64,000 nucleotides of DNA from DATARH01 sp963789255 (GCA_963789255.1 CAWBJW010000002.1:186001-250000); one strand, 5' to 3'; positions 34,537-49,084 are shown, counted from the first letter of the stretch. The notes: generated from the letters alone by a model not told the origin. Numbers and translations: made by a program.

Positions 34537-35661
34537 ATGACCACCCGCCCGCCCGCCGAGATCGGCATGTCGCTCGACGAGGTCGACACTCCGGCATTGA
34601 TGATCGACCTCGACGCGTTCGAGCGCAATTTGCGCCGCCTCGCCGACCGGGTTGAGGGCAGCGGGGTGCGCCTGCGGCCGCACGCCAAGACCCACAAATG
34701 CCCGGTCATCGCCCTCAAACAGATCGAATTGGGCGCCGTCGGGGTGTGCGTCCAGAAGGTCAGCGAAGCCGAGGCGATGGTCTATGGCGGGGTGCGCGAC
34801 GTGCTGGTCACCAACGAGATCGTCGGCCGGCAGAAGCTGCGCCATCTGATGGCGCTGGCGCACACCGCGCGGATCGGGGTCTGCGTCGACGACCCCTCGC
34901 AGGTTGCCGCGCTGGAGGCCGCGGCCGGCGAGGCCGGGGTGAGTTTGCCGGTGCATGTCGAGATCAACATGGGCGGCAACCGCTGCGGGGTCGAGCCGGG
35001 CGAGCCGGCGCTCGATCTGGCGCGCCTCGTCGCCAATATGCCGCATCTGCGCTTTGCCGGGCTCCAGGCCTATCACGGCTCGGCCCAGCATCTGCGCGGC
35101 TGGGCCGAGCGGCAGCAGGCGATATCAGGCGCCGTCGCGAAGGCCGCCCTGACCCGCGACCTGCTCGCCGCCAACGGCATCGCCTGCGCCAACATCACCG
35201 GCGCCGGCACCGGCACCTTCGAGTTCGAGGCAGGGAGCGGCGTCTACACCGAACTGCAATGCGGCTCGTACATCTTCATGGACGCCGATTACGGCCGCAA
35301 TCTCGACCAGGACGGCGCGGCGACCCGCGCCTTCGAGCCGAGCCTTTTCGTGTGGGCGACGGTGATGAGCCGGCCGACCGGCGAGCGCGCGATCGTCGAT
35401 GCCGGCTTGAAGGCGCTCGCCATGGATTCAGGGCCGCCGACGGTGTGGGACGAGCCGGCCGCGATCTACGAGCGCGCCTCCGACGAGCACGGCCGCCTCG
35501 GCATCAGCGCCGCCACCAACCGCCTCCGACTCGGCGACAAAATCCGCCTCGTCCCAGGCCATTGCGACCCGACCGTCAACCTCTACGACTGGTACGTCGC
35601 GGTGCGCGGCGACCGGGTCGAGGCGGTGTGGCCGATCACGGCGCGAGGGGCGGTGTATTAA
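34537..35661 (+). CDS. D-threonine aldolase / D-serine dehydratase-like PLP enzyme
   Basis: A fold-type III PLP enzyme (alanine racemase-like N-terminal domain plus a D-serine dehydratase-like C-terminal domain). Lys51 in RLRPHAKTHKCP is the PLP lysine. VHVEINMGGNRCGVEPGE and ITGAGTGTFEFE follow, and the C-terminal metal site is GHCDPTVNLYDWYV. It is 374 residues, the normal size. Members act on D-threonine, D-3-hydroxyaspartate or D-serine; the exact substrate is open. The ATG at 34537 begins MTTRPPAEIGMSLDEVDTPAL. It is divergent from the MFS/monooxygenase operon. Confidence 0.85.
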   Translation: MTTRPPAEIGMSLDEVDTPALMIDLDAFERNLRRLADRVEGSGVRLRPHAKTHKCPVIALKQIELGAVGVCVQKVSEAEAMVYGGVRDVLVTNEIVGRQKLRHLMALAHTARIGVCVDDPSQVAALEAAAGEAGVSLPVHVEINMGGNRCGVEPGEPALDLARLVANMPHLRFAGLQAYHGSAQHLRGWAERQQAISGAVAKAALTRDLLAANGIACANITGAGTGTFEFEAGSGVYTELQCGSYIFMDADYGRNLDQDGAATRAFEPSLFVWATVMSRPTGERAIVDAGLKALAMDSGPPTVWDEPAAIYERASDEHGRLGISAATNRLRLGDKIRLVPGHCDPTVNLYDWYVAVRGDRVEAVWPITARGAVY

Positions 35662-35733
35662 GGGATCGCGGGCCGCGGCGAGGGGTCGCGGTTCGGCGCG
35701 CCGCCTAGCCGGGCGGCGGCGGACTGACAATCC

Positions 35734-36177
35734 TCAATACCGGCCGCCGAGCTTGCTGTGGTCCCAGCTGGTGAGGTTATGCGGGGTGATCTTGAGGACC
35801 ACCCGCTTCGGCGCGCTGCGGGCCGCGCCGGCCGGCCGTTCGGCGGTGCGGCCGACGCCGAGCCAGGAGAGCACCTCGCCGACCGTATGGGGGTCCTCGA
35901 TGATCTCGCAGTCGCCGCGCACCATGACGCCTTTCAGTTCGGCATAGGCGCCGCCCGCCTCGACCATCACGCCGACCTTCGGGTTGCGCCTTATGTTCAC
36001 CACCTTCTGGGCCTTGCCGTAGGAGGTCATGTAAAAGGCGCCGTCGCGCACGGTGAAGTTCATCGCCACGACGTGCGGGAACCCGTGCTGGTTGACCGTG
36101 GCGAGCGCGCATTTGCGGTGCTCGCGCAAAAACGCCGCCTGCTCGTCGGGGGTGAGGCGGATATCCGGTCGTGGCAT
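35734..36177 (-). CDS. pyridoxamine 5'-phosphate oxidase-family flavoprotein
   Basis: A 147-residue split-barrel protein of the PPOX class. It shows HRKCALATVNQHGFPHVVAMNF, MTSYGKAQKVVNIRRNPKVGVMVE and MVRGDCEIIED. Family members bind FMN or F420 and reduce or oxidise various compounds; the enzymatic reaction is unknown. It is too short for true PdxH. It lies 29 bases downstream of the VOC gene on the same strand. Confidence 0.8.
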   Translation of the reverse strand: MPRPDIRLTPDEQAAFLREHRKCALATVNQHGFPHVVAMNFTVRDGAFYMTSYGKAQKVVNIRRNPKVGVMVEAGGAYAELKGVMVRGDCEIIEDPHTVGEVLSWLGVGRTAERPAGAARSAPKRVVLKITPHNLTSWDHSKLGGRY

Positions 36178-36206
36178 GGGTTCGGCGGGGAGGAGGGGTG
36201 AGCCTG

Positions 36207-36698
36207 CTAGCTGTGCCGGGCGTGGCGGCCGGCCGCCGTCGCCGCCGCGGTCATCGCGGTGAGGACCTTGTCCGGGCGGGTGAAGGCGAGGTATTCGGCG
36301 GCAAAATCGGGCGGCAGGATCTCGACCATCGTCTCGTTCTCGACCCAGACCTCGATCACGTGAAACGGCCCGCGGTTGCAGACAAAGCAGTTCCAGCCGG
36401 CGCGGGCGGCGATGTCCTCGACCTTCTTCGCATCGGTCGCGACGCTGAGCGCGAAATGGGTCGAGCCGTAGCCGCGCTCCCGCGGATGCTTGACAAAGCT
36501 GCCGCCGACCGCACCGTTCGGCTCAAGTTCGGTGCCCGCCGGGTAGACCTCGACCCCGGAACCGTGGTCGTCGAGCTGCAAGGCGAAAAAACTTCCCGGA
36601 TTGGGCGGAAACGGGACCGCCTTGCCGCCCATCAGTTCAGCCAGGACCCCGGCGGCCTGCTTGGGGTCGCGTGCGGCGATCGACAGATGATGGATCAT
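36207..36698 (-). CDS. VOC superfamily (glyoxalase-like) protein
   Basis: A 163-residue protein starting MIHHLSIAARDPKQAAGVLAELMGG, a typical VOC first beta-alpha unit with a metal-ligand His. It contains GYGSTHFALSVATDAKKVEDIAARAGW and HVIEVWVENETMVEILPP. VOC proteins include glyoxalase I, extradiol dioxygenases and resistance proteins; this small one could be a lyase or binding protein. GGGAGCC precedes the start, which sets it at 36698 rather than 36734. Probably in one operon with the PPOX gene. Confidence 0.75.
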   Translation of the reverse strand: MIHHLSIAARDPKQAAGVLAELMGGKAVPFPPNPGSFFALQLDDHGSGVEVYPAGTELEPNGAVGGSFVKHPRERGYGSTHFALSVATDAKKVEDIAARAGWNCFVCNRGPFHVIEVWVENETMVEILPPDFAAEYLAFTRPDKVLTAMTAAATAAGRHARHS

Positions 36699-36812
36699 GA
36701 GAGGCTCCCGAAATTTCCGCCGGAAAAGTAGCATGCCGACGCAGCCGGCGCGATAGGGCGATCGAATGAACCGTTGCGCCAGGAGTGCGTCAGTTTGTTT
36801 GAATGTAACAGC

Positions 36813-36950
36813 CTAGCCGGCCAGCCGATCGCCCGGTTTGACGGCACGAGCATCGATCAGCGCAACCGCGTCCTCTATCGACCATAGCCGGCTTTCGATC
36901 CCTGCGGTAATCGTGGGCGAGGTCCGCAGGGATGCGTACCGGCGAAAGGG
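36813..36950 (-). pseudogene. remnant of a transposase C-terminus
   Basis: The minus strand reads FRRYASLRTSPTITAGIESR followed by LWSIEDAVALIDARA and a TAG at 36813. This resembles the C-terminus of IS transposases of the type H-x-x-LR-x-(T/S)P-A-M-A-A-G-(V/I)-x-x-x-L-W-(S/E)-I-(E/G)-D-(I/V). Only about 40 residues survive and no terminal repeats are seen. It lies directly beside the XamI-like restriction genes and may mark how they arrived. The match is from memory of the family and is moderate. Confidence 0.45.
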
Positions 36951-37002
36951 AAGGGTCAGACCTCATCGGAGGCGTGTTCCCGAAAGACTTAAACCGGGAT
37001 CG

Positions 37003-37949
37003 CTATTGCGCCGTGATCCACTCCGCGAAGCTGTCGAGATTGTCGGACCAGACGAGAAACAGCCGCCGCGCCTGGGCGCTCTTGAGATTTTCCAGGCCGA
37101 AGACGCCGGAGAGCAAAGCAACCGGGATGACGGATTCGCCGAGCTTGCCGTGCCAGAAATCGGCCTTCGCCGCCGTGTCGTTGAGCACGCGCTTGACGCT
37201 GTTGACAACCGAGCTCGAAATCCTTGGCTTCGACCGCGACGGTGCGGCCGTCCGGCAGCCCAATCAACAGATCCGCGCGGCGGCCGTAGAGGCCGCACTC
37301 GCCGTAGAATGTCGCCTCCTTCGGCAAGTGGACAGGCGCATTGATCTTGCCACCGTTCGGACTTGGCACCTTCTGAAAGCCGTCCTGCCCCAAGCGGTTT
37401 TCGAGGTAGCGCTCCACCTCCTTGCCGTAATTGCGCCGCTCGGTCTGCATAGCCTGCGCAGCATGCAAGGCCGTGGTCGCCCGGATCGCCTGCTTGAGCT
37501 CGTAGCGCTTGGGCGGGCGGTTGTCCCTGACCCACGGAAACCGCTCGGTATCGGCAAGCTGGCAAATCAGCCGGAGAATGTCGGTCGCAAGTGCGGGGTC
37601 GGTATTGATGCGGCGTTTGGTGAGGCGCCGTGTGTCGCGCGTGACGACAACTCCGAGATCGTCGGCCGAGATGGGCGGACCCGCCATGTAGCGGAGCGCC
37701 AACTCCAGACTCCGGGTTGCCGAGAATTTGCCGGATGACGGCAATATCGGGGTTGGCCGGGTCGATGGGCGCCAGCAAGCGCACAAGACGATGCACGGCC
37801 GAACGTCGTACTCTTAGCAGCTCGATATAGCGGGTGGATGGTTCAGCAAGGCGGCGATCGACGAAGGCGTTCAGCGCGCGCTGAGTATGCTCGGCGAGCT
37901 CGTCATCGCTCCATCGGTGCGGAAGCCGCGGTGCATTAGAGATGTGCAT
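37003..37949 (-). CDS. type II restriction endonuclease, XamI-like, two frameshifts
   Basis: The nuclease resembles the XamI family, which cuts GTCGAC. The order is HISNAPRLPHRWSDDELAEHTQRA; RYMAGPPISADDLGVVVTRDT; the catalytic segment ECGLYGRRADLLIGLPDGRT then VAVEAK (D...ExK); and VNSVKRVLNDTAAKADFWHG with SGVFGLENLKSAQ. The segments lie in different frames, with breaks near 37709 and 37212. With those bridged it is about 315 residues, normal for the family. Its start overlaps the methyltransferase stop by 14 bases. It may be inactive if the shifts are real. Confidence 0.7.
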
Positions 37950-39528
37950 CCAGGGCCTCGGGGCGGGGAATGTACAGGCGTTCGATTTCGCGCGGCTCGA
38001 ACTTCGTCAGCCCCCCGGAATAGGTCCGGCCCTGGTCGGTGCTGACATTGCTTCGCAGGAAGCGAACGAAAGCCCGCAACATGGCCTCGCCCAAGGGCTC
38101 GATTGGGTAGAGGCCGTGGGCAATGTTGATGTGGCGCGCGTCGCAGCCGTTCCAGACGAACGCCGGGGGACGGCGCGCCATGTAGCTGCAGAGGATGGGT
38201 GCTGCGGGCCGTAAATTGACGTTCCACCAGGCGCGCCGACGCGAGGCGATATAGCCCCCTTTGCCGCCGTGTTTGGCGGCCCATAGCAGGAACCGGTTCG
38301 ACCTGCCGCCGCCCCTCGGGCGCCAGCTCCTCCAAATCGACCGGGATGTCGATGACGCGCCGCAGCTCGGCCGCGGTCAGCAGACTCGGGGCCCGCGCTC
38401 ATCGAGCTCCCTGCCCCGCGTCACCGTGGGGTAGAGCACCGATGGCGGGAGCTCGCGGGCATAGGCGCCGGCAACCCAAAGGCTGTTGTTGCCGGTCACC
38501 TGGCCGCGGTGAACGCGGAAAAGCTCGCCCAGCTCGATATGCTTCGGATCGGTGCGCGCGCCTGGCCGCACGATGATCGACCAGCGCGGCGCCTTGTCGA
38601 GAGTTTTCCAGGAAACCTCCCTGCCCTCGCTCAAGTCGCCAAGATCGGCAAGCGAGGTCACGCGCCGCACGGCCATGCGCTGCGGCCGGCTTCCCACCTG
38701 GAAACAGGTGATGGCACCGGTGGCGGCGGTGTCGGCGAAGGGTTGGATTTCCGGGGAGAGCACATGCAGGGCGCTGCCGCCGAGCCCATTGCCCAGCATC
38801 TTGCGCAGCACCGAGCCGTAATTCACGTCGAGCCATTCTGCCGCTGTGATGAAGGCGCCGAAATCACCCGGTCGGGCAATCTCGCGGGTCTTCACGAAAA
38901 AATGGACATGCAGGCCGGCGAGCTTGCTTGCCTTGAAGCCCAGCCGCGCGGCCGTTTCGCCGAGCCAGGTTTTTGCCGCCTCCGGCAGGTCGTGATGCCG
39001 CACATAGGGCGGGTTGCCGACGAACAGTGTCTTGCCGTCGATCGCCGGCAGCACTAGGCGCCGGTAATCATCGCAATGCACGGCCAGGCGGTCGGTGAGG
39101 CCGCGCACAGCAGCGTTGGCGCGCAGAATCAGCGTCGCCAGCGGGTCGATGTTGACCGCGATGAGCTGGGAATTCGGGAAGCGTGCCGCCGCGGCCAGGA
39201 TGAACCGGCCGGAGCCGCATCCTGGGTTAACGATGCGCTCGGGCTCGGCCTGTTTGGCGGCCCATTGCATCATGCTGCCCACGATAATTTCCGGTGTGTA
39301 GACAGCGCCTAAGCGCCGGCGCTCCACGTTACTGCGGAGCTGGCAAAAGCTCTCCCCGAGCGGGTCGGCGCCGGCGGCGATAAGCGCCCGTACGGTTTCC
39401 AAAATCGCCGAATCGGGCTGGGTGGTTTTTCGGACCAGGCGCTTTTCCTGGGTGCTGAAGGGGGCCTTTTCGCCGGCAAGCGAGCGCGCGACGGCGGCGA
39501 GATCAGCCTCTCCAGCAATGGTTTTCAC
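37936..39528 (-). CDS. N6-adenine DNA methyltransferase of the XamI-like system, frameshifted
   Basis: A class I N6-adenine methyltransferase. Motif X/I runs ERRRLGAVYTPEIIVGSMMQW and RIVNPGCGSGRFILAAAARFP, and the catalytic motif IV is FVGNPPYVRHHDLP. The target-recognition and C-terminal part holds WNGCDARHINIAHGLYPIEP and LTKFEPREIERLYIPRPE. The homology changes frame near 38395 and 38300. Total length is about 530 residues. Its start overlaps the stop of the ribbon-helix-helix gene (ATGA) and its stop overlaps the nuclease start, so regulator, methylase and nuclease form one operon. Confidence 0.8.
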
Positions 39529-39686
39529 GATTGCGTCTCCGGATGATTCGCCCGGTACAAAGCCCAGATTTCCTCGAAAAGTTTGCGCAGGGATACGCTG
39601 CGGCGGGCGGCTTCCTGCTTCACCTCACGCGCTACCTCCGGTGGCAGGCTGAAGCCGACGATCTGCCGGTTGCGATCTTCCTTCAT
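39525..39686 (-). CDS. ribbon-helix-helix (CopG-like) regulator heading the XamI-like operon
   Basis: A 53-residue protein MKEDRNRQIVGFSLPPEVAR followed by EVKQEAARRSVSLRKLFEEIWALY. The beta strand RQIVGFSLP and two helices are the ribbon-helix-helix plan. It ends inside the start of the methyltransferase gene. Restriction systems usually use helix-turn-helix C proteins, so an RHH controller is less common; it may repress the operon through the palindromes 30-52 bases upstream. An antitoxin role is less likely because the next gene is the methylase. Confidence 0.75.
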   Translation of the reverse strand: MKEDRNRQIVGFSLPPEVAREVKQEAARRSVSLRKLFEEIWALYRANHPETQS

Positions 39687-39715
39687 CGATGGTCCTCCCT
39701 TTTGCCGGGAGTGTG

Positions 39716-39738
39716 GTTGACATGTCGACACTCGTCAA
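39716..39738 (-). promoter_or_regulatory. candidate promoter/operator of the XamI-like operon, containing GTCGAC
   Basis: Nested symmetry is seen: TTGAC and GTCAA flank TGTCGACA, a perfect 8-base palindrome that contains GTCGAC, the XamI recognition site. On the minus strand TTGACG could be the -35 box, with CACACT a weak -10 after 17 bases. Overlap of operator, promoter and methylation target would let the methylase sense its own level. Promoter and binding are inferred. Confidence 0.5.
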
Positions 39739-39783
39739 TGTTCTTGTTGTGTTCTATAACCTGCGCGACAGCCGAGTCAAGCG

Positions 39784-39795
39784 TTGTTGCAACAA
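39784..39795. promoter_or_regulatory. perfect 12-base palindrome in the OsmC/RHH divergent gap
   Basis: TTGTTGCAACAA is fully self-complementary and lies 130 bases before the OsmC-family start and about 100 bases before the RHH gene. It could be an operator for either direction. No known regulator is assigned. Confidence 0.35.
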
Positions 39796-39924
39796 AACAG
39801 AGACACTATCGTTTCGCCGCATTGCTCGATGCCCTGCCGTTCACCCCCTGGCGCGACGGCAAATTGCGGCTTTGCGCCATCTCGCCGGGGATGACAAACT
39901 GCAGGTTCCGCAGGGAGGCAGGGG

Positions 39925-40440
39925 ATGGATGCGACGGCATTGCGCGACTTGCAGGCGCCATTGAAGGCGACCTACCGCGAGCGGCCGGAGGCTGCGCTCG
40001 TCACCCTGAGGGCCGCGGGCGATCTCGCCGCGGGCATCATCGCCTGCAAGGTCGAAACCGGACATGCCCTCGTTGAAGCCGGGCTGCACCCGGCGACCGG
40101 CGGCAGCGGGCTCGAGGCGTGTTCCGGCGACATGCTCTTGGAAGCGCTGGTCGCCTGCGCCGGGGTCACCTTGAAGGCGGTCGCGACCGCGCTCGAATTC
40201 CGCCTCCGCGGCGGCCGTGTGCATGCCGAGGGCGATCTCGATTTCCGCGGCACGCTCGGGGTCGAGCGGACGGCGCCGGTCGGCTTCGCCGCGATCCGCC
40301 TCGCCTTCGACCTCGATACCGACGAGCCGCAGGACCGCATCGACACCTTGCTGAAGCTGACCGAGCGCTATTGCGTCGTGTTGCAGACCCTGCGCAACCC
40401 GCCGCCGATCGCGGCGGCGATCCGCCCGCGCTCCGGCTGA
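39925..40440 (+). CDS. OsmC family protein
   Basis: A 171-residue protein of the OsmC/Ohr fold. It has HPATGGSGLEACSGDMLLEALVACAGVTLKAVA with one conserved Cys, and the second Cys region is ERYCVVLQTLRNPP. OsmC and Ohr proteins reduce organic hydroperoxides with paired Cys residues; the pattern here fits the broader OsmC group more than Ohr. AGGGAGGCAGGGG precedes the ATG at 39925. It lies about 170 bases before gltB on the same strand. Confidence 0.8.
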   Translation: MDATALRDLQAPLKATYRERPEAALVTLRAAGDLAAGIIACKVETGHALVEAGLHPATGGSGLEACSGDMLLEALVACAGVTLKAVATALEFRLRGGRVHAEGDLDFRGTLGVERTAPVGFAAIRLAFDLDTDEPQDRIDTLLKLTERYCVVLQTLRNPPPIAAAIRPRSG

Positions 40441-40610
40441 TCGAAAAGGCGGCAAAACCGTTTGATCCGCGGCGGAAAATAACCGGATTTCTCGCACGCT
40501 CGATTTCGCCTTCCCCGGTTGACTTATGCATACTGTCGAAACGGCGCATCGCGACTTGCTTGCGCATCGGGGAATTGCGGCCTGCGGGCCGGTGAAAGAG
40601 CGACTTGAGG

Positions 40611-45272
<4,662 letters not shown>

Positions 45273-45280
45273 GCTAAACC

Positions 45281-45313
45281 GTCATGGCCGGGCTTGACCC
45301 GGTCATCCACGTC
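45281..45313. repeat. dispersed repeat fragment (GTCATGGCCGGGC family)
   Basis: GTCATGGCCGGGCTTGACCC is followed by GGTCATCCACGTC, a common alphaproteobacterial intergenic repeat arm, present once here as a half element behind gltB. Confidence 0.7.
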
Positions 45314-45406
45314 TAGGATCGTGCAAACCACTAATATAAATCGGCGAGTTTGCCCGGCCCAAGGCTGGTCAAAGCCGAAATACTACCTGCAAAAAAGGAG
45401 GCACGC

Positions 45407-46366
45407 ATGAGACGGCGCGACGTGATCGCCTTGCTCGCCGGCGTGGCCGCCCTTCGGCCGCTCGGCGGCGCCGCGCAGCAGCCGAAGGTGCCGACGATCG
45501 GCGTTCTGGTCTTGGCGATCCCCGGTTCGAAAGAATTCTGGCAGTTGTTTCAGGAGGACATGCGGGGACTGGGTTACGTGGAGGGACAGACCGTCCATTT
45601 CGCGTTCCGGGAGGGCCCGTTAAGCCGACTTCCGGAATTGGCAACCGAGCTGGTGCGGCTCAAAGCCGATCTCATCGTCACCTGGTTCACGCCGGCCGCG
45701 ACAGCGGCAAAGCAGGCGACCAGCGAGATTCCGATCGTCATGGCAGCCGCGGGAAATCCGGTGGAAACCGGCCTTGTCCAGAGCCTTGCCCGGCCGGGCG
45801 GGAATGTCACCGGCATGGCCGCCGAGGGCGCCGAACTGGCGGGCAAATGCGTCGAACTGATCCGCGACATGCTGCCGTCGGCGCGTCGCATCGCGGCGCT
45901 GGTCAACGCGCCCGATCCCTTCTCGAAGCCGTTTCTCGAACAAATCCAGCGCAGTGGCACGGCTACCGGGACGGCGATCGATCCCGTAATGATCCACAAT
46001 GCCGAGGAACTGGAGGCCGCCTTTCCGGCAATGGCGAAAGAGCGGCCGGATGCCGTCATCGTCCAGCCAAGCCTGCCGACCAGGCGCGCCGTCGAGCTGA
46101 CGCTGAAGTACCGAATACCGGCGGTCTCTTTCGTTCGCACAATTGCCGACGAAGGCGGGCTGATGACCTACGGGTTCGCGGATGCCGATGAGTACCGGGA
46201 GGCCGCGGGCTTCGTCGACAAGATCCTGAAGGGCGCCAAGCCCGCCGATCTGCCGGTCGAGCAGCCAACCAGGTTCGAGTTGATCGTCAACCTGAAAACT
46301 GCCAAGGCGCTCGGCCTGACGATCCCAAAATCGTTCCTCGCCCGCGCCGACCGGGTCATCGAATGA
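45407..46366 (+). CDS. ABC transporter substrate-binding protein (ABC_sub_bind/TrpX type)
   Basis: A 319-residue periplasmic binding protein of the ABC_sub_bind family. The N-terminus MRRRDVIALLAGVAALRPLGGAAQQ is the Tat-like leader common in rhizobial paralogues. The mature part has PTIGVLVLAIP, LRGLGYVEGQ-like (MRGLGYVEGQ) and PIVMAAAGNPVETGLVQSLARPGGNVTGM. A strong AAAAAAGGAGG site precedes the ATG at 45407. No permease or ATPase gene is adjacent, so it is an orphan. It lies between gltB and gltD, which are normally neighbours. Confidence 0.88.
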   Translation: MRRRDVIALLAGVAALRPLGGAAQQPKVPTIGVLVLAIPGSKEFWQLFQEDMRGLGYVEGQTVHFAFREGPLSRLPELATELVRLKADLIVTWFTPAATAAKQATSEIPIVMAAAGNPVETGLVQSLARPGGNVTGMAAEGAELAGKCVELIRDMLPSARRIAALVNAPDPFSKPFLEQIQRSGTATGTAIDPVMIHNAEELEAAFPAMAKERPDAVIVQPSLPTRRAVELTLKYRIPAVSFVRTIADEGGLMTYGFADADEYREAAGFVDKILKGAKPADLPVEQPTRFELIVNLKTAKALGLTIPKSFLARADRVIE

Positions 46367-46464
46367 GGTTGCGGCGAGAGGGAAGGGTTGTCGCCGGAGG
46401 CTCGCGTACCCATTTAAATTAGGCAATATTGCTATTGGCGATAAATAGGAAAAATCCCTGATGT

Positions 46465-46528
46465 CGCAAAAAACTCCCTGCTCGGCGCAAAAAACTCCCT
46501 GCTCGGCGCAAAAAAATTCCCTGCTCGC
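46465..46528 (+). repeat. three tandem 21-base repeats
   Basis: The unit CGCAAAAAACTCCCTGCTCGG occurs at 46465 and 46486, with a third diverged copy (CGCAAAAAAATTCCCTGCTCG) at 46507. It is followed at 46599-46624 by a palindrome in which TTTCCCTG pairs with CAGGGAAA. A related palindrome lies at 49264-49287. No spacers are present, so it is not CRISPR. Confidence 0.85.
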
Positions 46529-46598
46529 GATCCGCAAAATGGCCAAGAAATTTCGTGATCCCAATGGGTTGGCAGCGATCGCGGCGGCACAAACGGGA

Positions 46599-46624
46599 AT
46601 TTTTCCCTGCTTACAGGGAAATTT
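46599..46624. repeat. palindrome TTTCCCTG...CAGGGAAA
   Basis: The inverted repeat TTTTTCCCTG-CTTA-CAGGGAAATTT belongs to the same TTCCCTG repeat family as 46465-46528 and 49264-49287. It lies in the 557-base gap between the binding-protein gene and gltD. Confidence 0.75.
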
Positions 46625-46663
46625 GCCCGCCGTCGGGCACTCGCCTCTCTCCCAAAAACGCAT

Positions 46664-46764
46664 GTCATTCCGGGGCATGCCGCAGGCGTGAACCCGGAAT
46701 CCAGGAACACGGGGGGAGGTGCATGGATTCCGGGTTCGCCGCTCGCGCGGCGCCCCGGAATGAC
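46664..46764. repeat. dispersed palindromic repeat (GTCATTCCGGG family)
   Basis: GTCATTCCGGGGCATGCC...GAACCCGGAATCCAGGAACAC is followed by ATGGATTCCGGGTTCGCC...GGCGCCCCGGAATGACA. It is the intergenic counterpart of the element that splits imuB at 16480. The rest of the gap 46367-46923 is non-coding apart from repeats, and it probably holds the gltD promoter. Confidence 0.9.
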
Positions 46765-46923
46765 AGATTGTTGTGCAAAGCCCCCCGGCGACCGGGGATC
46801 ATCGAGACGGCGGCCCCCGGCCCGCGGCACCGTGGGTTATCGTTGCCGCGAAGCGCTCGGTGGGGCAATATTGAGATAGGACAGAAGTGTTGACTGGCTT
46901 CGCGCCGGGGCAAGGGCGAGGGG

Positions 46924-48376
<1,453 letters not shown>

Positions 48377-48402
48377 CCCTGCGCCCCAAATGAAACACGA
48401 TA

Positions 48403-48639
48403 GTGCGCCCCACAGCCATGCGCCGCTCTCGCGCCCATCTCTTGTGGAGCAATCCCGGCAATCCTCCGGATTTCGTCGCTCGCGCGCTCGGCATGGAGCC
48501 GCGGCACTTCAGCCGAGCGCTGCACAAGATCAAGGCGGCGGGCGACCTTTCCGGCGCGGATCGCGTGGTCATATATAGCGATGGTCTGGTCACCGATGAG
48601 CAGGGCGAACCGCTTGGCAACCTCCACGATGAAGACTGA
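48403..48639 (+). CDS. small hypothetical protein
   Basis: A possible 78-residue protein RRSRAHLLWSNPGNPPDFVA followed by RALGMEPRHFSRALHKIKAAG, with a helix-turn-helix-like middle and an acidic end. It overlaps the start of the DUF4279 gene by 11 bases, a sign of coupling. No family is recognised. The start is uncertain (ATG 48403 or 48418). Confidence 0.45.
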   Translation: MRPTAMRRSRAHLLWSNPGNPPDFVARALGMEPRHFSRALHKIKAAGDLSGADRVVIYSDGLVTDEQGEPLGNLHDED

Positions 48640-49084
48640 CGCCGGCGCCGGCTGCAAGGCGTTCGTGACCCTCCGGTTTGCGGGCGACGACCTCGACCCG
48701 CGGGCAATCTCGGCCATCCTGCCCGTAGCGCCGACGCGCGCCCATCGCAAAGGCGAGGAATTTTTCGCCGGACAACACGCGGGGAAGCTGCGCGGACGCA
48801 CCGGGATTTGGTTTCTCTCCACCGATACGCTCGTGCCGAGCAACGACCTTCGCGACCACTTGCACTTCGTGCAGAAGCTGCTTTGTCCGGAACCGGGTGA
48901 TGATCGCCGCATCATGAAGCTGCGCGACATATTGGGGCGCGCGCATTCCCACGCCCACATCACCTGCTTCTGGCATGGCGGCCCTGGAGAAACCGCCCCG
49001 CCAATCCCGGACCGGTTCAAGTCGGCCATAGAGCCATTGGCCGCCGACATCGAAACCGATTTCGCGGTTGAGGAGCATTCGTAG
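48629..49084 (+). CDS. DUF4279 domain protein
   Basis: A 151-residue protein with features of the DUF4279 family: FVTLRFAGDDLDPRAISAIL near the start, then HRKGEEFFAG, GIWFLSTDTLVPSNDLRDHL and SHAHITCFWHG. Such proteins are common singletons near toxin-immunity and defence loci, but no activity is known. The ATG at 48629 starts MKTDAGAGCKAF. It is followed directly by a repeat of the GGTGGGTTGAGC family. Confidence 0.65.
   Translation: MKTDAGAGCKAFVTLRFAGDDLDPRAISAILPVAPTRAHRKGEEFFAGQHAGKLRGRTGIWFLSTDTLVPSNDLRDHLHFVQKLLCPEPGDDRRIMKLRDILGRAHSHAHITCFWHGGPGETAPPIPDRFKSAIEPLAADIETDFAVEEHS

Noticed and set aside
24844..39686. One defence island containing both restriction systems
   Set aside because: The two systems are about 10 kb apart, with ordinary metabolic and transport genes between, and no other defence gene was recognised.
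46465..46528. Possible CRISPR array
   Set aside because: The units are directly tandem without spacers and only three in number.
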